This document shows, piece after piece, positions 7,438 through 10,137 of a DNA stretch of 10,137 nucleotides. How positions within the stretch are numbered: position 1 is the first letter of the stretch; every line of letters starts with the position of its first letter. The position numbers were made by a program, and so were the translations under genes. The stretch lies in assembly GCA_028288315.1 (NCBI GenBank), contig JAQBNY010000197.1:1-10137 (forward strand). Direction: 5' to 3'. Source of the stretch: Mucilaginibacter sp. Its GTDB lineage: Bacteria; Bacteroidota; Bacteroidia; Sphingobacteriales; Sphingobacteriaceae. The notes under the pieces are model-generated. The model was given only the letters and a program-made list of their open reading frames with translations, had not been told where the DNA came from and made no database searches.

Positions 7438-7526
7438 ATTACGAGGTACGAAGCAATCTTCGATATAAAAGTGAACAACTTTGCATAATGGATTAGCATG
7501 TCGACGATTGCTTCGCACCTCGCAAT
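7438..7526. repeat. large imperfect inverted repeat (REP/MITE-like)
   Basis: Two 26-base arms, 7438-7463 and 7501-7526, are inverted copies with three mismatches around a 37-base loop. The core GAGGTACGAAGCAATC and its partner GATTGCTTCGCACCTC belong to a palindromic intergenic repeat type that I recall as frequent in Sphingobacteriaceae and related genomes; this cannot be checked here. No transposase is encoded, so it would be a non-autonomous or REP-like element. It fills most of the gap between the M13 peptidase and pnuC genes. Its RNA would fold into a long hairpin, which could stop or protect the upstream transcript. Confidence 0.75.
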
Positions 7527-7562
7527 GACGTGAGGATAGAACCAAAAACTTATATTTACGCC

Positions 7563-8189
7563 ATGCAAATTGTACATATGCTGCAGGATTGGTGGCAGCA
7601 TCAAACCTGGCTGGAAATAATTGGTGTAATAACCGGCTTATTGTGCGTTTACCTGGCAGCCATTAACAATATTTGGAACTGGCCCCTTGCCATCATTAGT
7701 GTTACCATTTATATTTTCATTTTTTTTGAGGCGAAACTTTTTGCAGATATGGGCCTGCAGATATATTTTTTTGTAGTGAACATTTATGGCTGGTATTATT
7801 GGAGCAAGAAACCCGCCAGTAGTAAAAAGCCTCCTGTAACACGCATCACCCAAAAAGAAATAATGATTGCTATACCGGCTATACTGCTGTTTACTTTCAT
7901 TTTAGGATCGCTATTAAAATACACCACGGCATCGTACCCATATATTGACAGCTTTTGTACTGCCTGCAGCCTTGTTGCGCAAGTGCTTTTAGCACGAAAA
8001 GTAATAGAGAACTGGCTTATATGGATTTTTGTAGATATTATTTATATAGGTGTATACATTTATAAAGAACTACACCTTACCGCGGTAATGTACGCTATAT
8101 ATGTAGGTATTGCCCTTATGGGATACATTGACTGGAAAAAGGATTGGGTTTTAGAAGCAAGAAATAAGAATCAAGACACAAGAAATTGA
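7563..8189 (+). CDS. pnuC: nicotinamide riboside transporter PnuC
   Basis: This 208-residue inner-membrane protein of the PnuC family imports nicotinamide riboside by facilitated diffusion, driven by phosphorylation inside the cell. About seven membrane segments are visible. The family's conserved stretches are present: NNIWNWP (35-41) and Q66-x6-N73 followed by IYGWYYW (74-80), which contribute to the ligand pocket. I start at ATG 7563 (MQIVHM). The frame is open 11 codons earlier to an ATG at 7530, but that would begin in the edge of the inverted repeat and add residues unlike the family; ATG 7578 is also possible. The last residues (EARNKNQDTRN) are low-complexity and come from repeat-like DNA. 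The related thiamine transporter PnuT is less likely because the partner gene is a nicotinamide riboside kinase and I see no thiamine riboswitch. A weak TATATTTA element is at 7551-7558. Confidence 0.9.
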   Translation: MQIVHMLQDWWQHQTWLEIIGVITGLLCVYLAAINNIWNWPLAIISVTIYIFIFFEAKLFADMGLQIYFFVVNIYGWYYWSKKPASSKKPPVTRITQKEIMIAIPAILLFTFILGSLLKYTTASYPYIDSFCTACSLVAQVLLARKVIENWLIWIFVDIIYIGVYIYKELHLTAVMYAIYVGIALMGYIDWKKDWVLEARNKNQDTRN

Positions 8190-8232
8190 TGAGTAAATCC
8201 GAAATTGAAAATTCAAAATCTGCAATTAAAAA
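8160..8232. repeat. low-complexity repeat-like stretch across the pnuC/kinase junction
   Basis: The DNA over the last codons of pnuC and first codons of the kinase is built of CAAGAA/AAGAAT-type and GAAATT/AAAATC-type words, for example AAGAATCAAGACACAAGAA. The first kind shares AGAATCAAGA with the inverted repeat at 9453-9535. It encodes the variable tail and head of the two proteins outside their conserved domains. Confidence 0.4.
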
Positions 8233-8743
8233 AATAGCTATAGTAGGCCCGGAGTCAACAGGTAAATCTACCATGTCTGCTTATTTGGCCAATTATTATA
8301 ATACGGTTTGGGTACCTGAGTACGCCCGCGACTATTGCGCTAAGCTTACCGCCCCCCCTACCTGGCAGGACGAGATAAATATGTTTTACGGACAGATAGA
8401 ACTGGAAAAAGAACTTATGCCAAAGGCAGATAAGATACTGATCTGTGATACCACTTTCATTACCGTAAAAATATGGAGCGATCAAATGTTTGGCCGCTCG
8501 CCACAGGAAGTGCTGGACGAATTACCTAAACACCATTATGACTTGTACCTGCTCTTAAACATTGATTTACCCTGGCAGGATGATCCACTTCGCGATTTTC
8601 CGCACATGCGCGAACATTTCATGGCCGTTTGGCATAAAGAATTAACTGATATAAACGCTAATTACGTACTTATATCAGGCACAGGCCCCAATCGGTATGA
8701 AATGGCAACAGCGGCAATAGATGCGTTTATAGAAAGCACCTGA
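8189..8743 (+). CDS. NadR-type nicotinamide riboside kinase (stand-alone kinase domain)
   Basis: This 184-residue P-loop kinase phosphorylates nicotinamide riboside to NMN in the cytoplasm, which keeps the imported riboside in the cell and feeds NAD synthesis. It shows the Walker A motif GPESTGKST (20-28), the NadR-kinase motif PEYARDYC and CDTTFITVKIWSDQMFG. It corresponds only to the C-terminal kinase part of enterobacterial NadR: the DNA-binding and adenylyltransferase domains are absent, so adenylation must be done by another enzyme. The ATG at 8189 overlaps the pnuC stop as TGATG, which fixes the start and implies coupled translation; a TTG one codon earlier is less likely. Residues 2-12 (SKSEIENSKSA) are low-complexity and precede the conserved core. 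The annotation 'AAA family ATPase' would be a less specific name for it. Confidence 0.9.
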   Translation: MSKSEIENSKSAIKKIAIVGPESTGKSTMSAYLANYYNTVWVPEYARDYCAKLTAPPTWQDEINMFYGQIELEKELMPKADKILICDTTFITVKIWSDQMFGRSPQEVLDELPKHHYDLYLLLNIDLPWQDDPLRDFPHMREHFMAVWHKELTDINANYVLISGTGPNRYEMATAAIDAFIEST

Positions 8744-8772
8744 AATTTGGACTTGATTTAAAGTTACAACAC

Positions 8773-8806
8773 AAAAAAACAGGCCCCTTTTGGAGCCTGC
8801 TTTTTT
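8773..8806. terminator. bidirectional rho-independent terminator
   Basis: CAGGCCCC (8780-8787) and GGAGCCTG (8792-8799) pair across a TTTT loop with a single C/A mismatch. An A-tract (8774-8779) precedes it and T6 follows (8801-8806), so it works for both strands. It lies between the convergent kinase gene (stop at 8743, plus) and the heptad-tail gene (stop at 8820, minus), and serves both. Confidence 0.85.
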
Positions 8807-8819
8807 ATTCATTTTTATA

Positions 8820-9356
8820 TTACGAACGGTCGTGTTTGTTATCCTTACGGTCATCTTTGCGGTCCTGGCGGTTATCTTTCCTGTCATTACGCAGTTCTTT
8901 TCTGTCATTACGTACTTCCCTGCGGTCATTACGTACCTCTTGACGGTCACCAGCCCAATGATTACGATATTTGGCATCCCGGCTATCACGAATGATAGTT
9001 TGCCCGGTACGGCCTCTGTAATTCGCATATCTTGAGCGGTATAAATCGTCGCGCAACCACGGGTTGCGTTCATTCACCACTACTTTATAACCACTATAAA
9101 GGTTATAGCTTCTGTAACGTGGCGGCAATGATGCCCGGCGTACCCAGCCATTGTTCTCTAAATATACATATTGATGTGCTGGCACATCATAATAGGTATC
9201 AATATCAGGCATGTAGTAATAGTCTGCATGGTCATAACCGGTTGGACCCCACTCGGGCTGGCTGCCAATGTTTAAGCTAATGTGAATTTGCGCATTTGCC
9301 TGTTTAACTGTTAAAAGACTAACGAATATTGCTGCTGTTAAAAGTATCTTTTTCAT
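8820..9356 (-). CDS. secreted protein with tandem charged-heptad tail, function unknown
   Basis: This 178-residue protein starts at ATG 9356, which is directly followed by a clear signal peptide (MKKILLTAAIFVSLLTVKQANA, cleaved near residue 22). A start 18 codons upstream (9410) is rejected because it would bury the signal peptide. The middle (about 23-125) is aromatic-rich, with GYDHADYYYMPDIDTYYDVP and SLPPRYRSYNLYSGYKVVVNE. I recognise this pattern from unnamed Bacteroidota envelope proteins but not with any known function. The last 42 residues are six heptads of the form D-R-x-E/D-x-R-N/Q/K, almost entirely charged, likely forming a continuous helix. The location should be periplasmic or surface. 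It lies alone between a bidirectional terminator and a 182-base gap, and I found no clear promoter. Confidence 0.85.
   Translation of the reverse strand: MKKILLTAAIFVSLLTVKQANAQIHISLNIGSQPEWGPTGYDHADYYYMPDIDTYYDVPAHQYVYLENNGWVRRASLPPRYRSYNLYSGYKVVVNERNPWLRDDLYRSRYANYRGRTGQTIIRDSRDAKYRNHWAGDRQEVRNDRREVRNDRKELRNDRKDNRQDRKDDRKDNKHDRS
8823..8948 (-). repeat. six 21-base tandem repeats encoding charged heptads
   Basis: On the minus strand, six consecutive 21-base units encode DRQEVRN, DRREVRN, DRKELRN, DRKDNRQ, DRKDDRK and DNKHDRS. The first three units are close copies at DNA level (CGTAATGAC recurs at each boundary), and the later ones are diverged. This points to growth by unequal exchange or replication slippage from one end. 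Confidence 0.85.
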
Positions 9357-9452
9357 AATTTGTGTGTATTTGGTAGGTATGACAGCCGTTAACAGCCATA
9401 GTTTAACCAAACTTGATTATAACAGGGATGTTACAGGTGTGAGGAGAGAATG

Positions 9453-9535
9453 AAGAGACAAGAATCAAGAAACAGGACAAGAATTTATATCCATGCTTTA
9501 GCCCTAATTCTTGTTTCTTTGATCTTAGTTCTCAA
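9453..9535. repeat. imperfect inverted repeat in the gap behind the S41 protease gene
   Basis: The left arm (9453-9485) holds AAGAATCAAGAAACAGG followed by ACAAGAATT. The right arm (9506-9535) is the inverse, AATTCTTGTTTCTTTGATC and onward, with some insertions and mismatches. About 20 bases lie between. It starts only four bases behind the stop of the minus-strand S41 protease gene, so its RNA hairpin could end or shield that transcript. No coding capacity of its own is supported; an 88-codon plus ORF here is a shadow of the protease gene. Confidence 0.55.
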
Positions 9536-9538
9536 TCT

Positions 9539-10137
9539 TCACGGCTCTACTATAGTAGTATCTTTAGCGGCTTTTTTAGCAGCCATAGCCAGTACAGGCT
9601 TGCCAATAACTTTAAAATTACCCTCGCCTTTTAATATGGATGCCAGTTGGGTTTTATCCTGCATGGTTTTTATGGCCTGGGCCAGCTCCTTATCATATTT
9701 AAAATTAGCCTCGTAACGGCCCTTCTCATAATAATACCGCGATGCTATTTCGTTCTCCAGTACTTGTTTTATTTCGGGCTTATGTGTTATCAGATCGTTC
9801 TTTTTGGTGCTTGCAAGCTTGGCTTTCAGGGCATCATACTCGGTCTGTATTTCGTTATATTGCTTTTCACGTGTTGCTTCCGTTTTAAGGGTTGTAAGTA
9901 ATTTTTCAGAAACGGTGTTGTAGGTATAATTTTTACCTGCCAGGTATTTTATAAAATCATTGTACTCGGCATCAGTTAAACTTAACTGTTTAGGATCGGC
10001 CAGCTTAGGATGCGAGTTACGGTACAAAGTAGCATAATCAAATATCAGCAGTTTGCTTACCAGTGTTTGGGTAACATTAGCAAAACGCTCCTGCTTAACA
10101 AAAATATCAGGATAAATACCGCTGCCATCATAAACCG
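9539..10137 (-). CDS. C-terminal part of an S41 (carboxy-terminal processing) serine protease
   Basis: The frame is open to the right edge, so 198 codons of the 3' end are seen and the 5' part is missing. The segment begins VYDGSGIYPDIFVKQERFAN. The GSGIxPDIxV pattern is the conserved element just after the catalytic domain in CtpA/Prc-type proteases, following the Ser and Lys catalytic residues that are outside the window. The remaining 165 residues form a helical, charged C-terminal region (SLTDAEYNDFIKYL and onward) of the type seen in Bacteroidota S41 proteins, likely regulatory or tail-processing. The PDZ domain, catalytic dyad and signal peptide cannot be seen here. A methionine-like start at 10027 is actually an internal TTG. 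Such enzymes act in the periplasm on protein C-termini. The identification rests on the C-terminal region only. Confidence 0.75.
   Translation of the reverse strand, partial: VYDGSGIYPDIFVKQERFANVTQTLVSKLLIFDYATLYRNSHPKLADPKQLSLTDAEYNDFIKYLAGKNYTYNTVSEKLLTTLKTEATREKQYNEIQTEYDALKAKLASTKKNDLITHKPEIKQVLENEIASRYYYEKGRYEANFKYDKELAQAIKTMQDKTQLASILKGEGNFKVIGKPVLAMAAKKAAKDTTIVEP

Noticed and set aside
7530..7562. Upstream ATG start for pnuC
   Set aside because: The 11 extra residues begin at the edge of the inverted repeat and do not fit the family N-terminus; ATG 7563 is closer to the first membrane segment.
7563..8189. PnuT-type thiamine transporter with a TPP riboswitch
   Set aside because: No conserved TPP riboswitch sequence is visible upstream and the coupled gene is a NadR-type kinase, not a thiamine enzyme.
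8255..9073. Minus- and plus-strand ORFs crossing the kinase gene end and the heptad gene
   Set aside because: They cross a strong bidirectional terminator or mirror the 21-base repeats in another frame.
9357..9410. Upstream start for the heptad-tail protein
   Set aside because: It would put 18 residues ahead of a complete signal peptide that begins MKKILLTA.
9450..9716. 88-codon plus-strand ORF with a hydrophobic start
   Set aside because: The hydrophobic part is the reading of the inverted repeat and the rest is antisense to the S41 protease coding region.

Overview
This AT-rich window looks chromosomal and comes from a Bacteroidota bacterium, most likely of the family Sphingobacteriaceae (Mucilaginibacter/Pedobacter-like). 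The evidence is the gene families (TlpA-type thioredoxin lipid-envelope protein, M13 lipoprotein peptidase, stand-alone NadR-type kinase next to PnuC), A-rich rather than Shine-Dalgarno start contexts, a promoter matching the Bacteroidota TTTG/TAnnTTTG consensus, and an inverted repeat of a kind common in these genomes. Genus is an inference.

Positions 1-2261 (minus strand): an envelope-glycan type pair. A flippase-like membrane protein of the UPF0104/LPG-synthase-TM family (2261-1287) overlaps a membrane-anchored family 2 glycosyltransferase (1303-173). Both appear to start at TTG. After the glycosyltransferase's double stop an in-frame open stretch runs to a TAATG junction with a third gene that leaves the window at base 1.

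Positions 2488-4918 (minus strand): a secreted TlpA-family thioredoxin-like protein with its own recognisable promoter inside the end of the gene before it, and an acyl-CoA dehydrogenase. Upstream of the dehydrogenase, 4919-5371 holds no intact gene. It carries a good minus-strand terminator directly behind what looks like the frameshifted 3' end of a lost minus-strand gene.

Positions 5372-7423 (plus strand): an M13 (neprilysin/PepO-like) zinc peptidase lipoprotein, followed by a large imperfect inverted repeat (7438-7526). Positions 7563-8743 (plus): PnuC and a NadR-type nicotinamide riboside kinase, coupled by TGATG. Together they would import nicotinamide riboside and trap it as NMN. The junction of these two genes is made of low-complexity sequence resembling a second inverted repeat at 9453-9535.

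Positions 8820-10137 (minus strand): a small secreted protein with a tail of six charged heptads, separated from the kinase gene by a bidirectional terminator, and the C-terminal 198 codons of an S41 carboxy-terminal processing protease that runs off the right edge. I saw no CRISPR array, tRNA, rRNA, integrase or transposase. Apart from the repeats and the gene remnant, this is an ordinary housekeeping region, and I find no convincing new multi-gene system.
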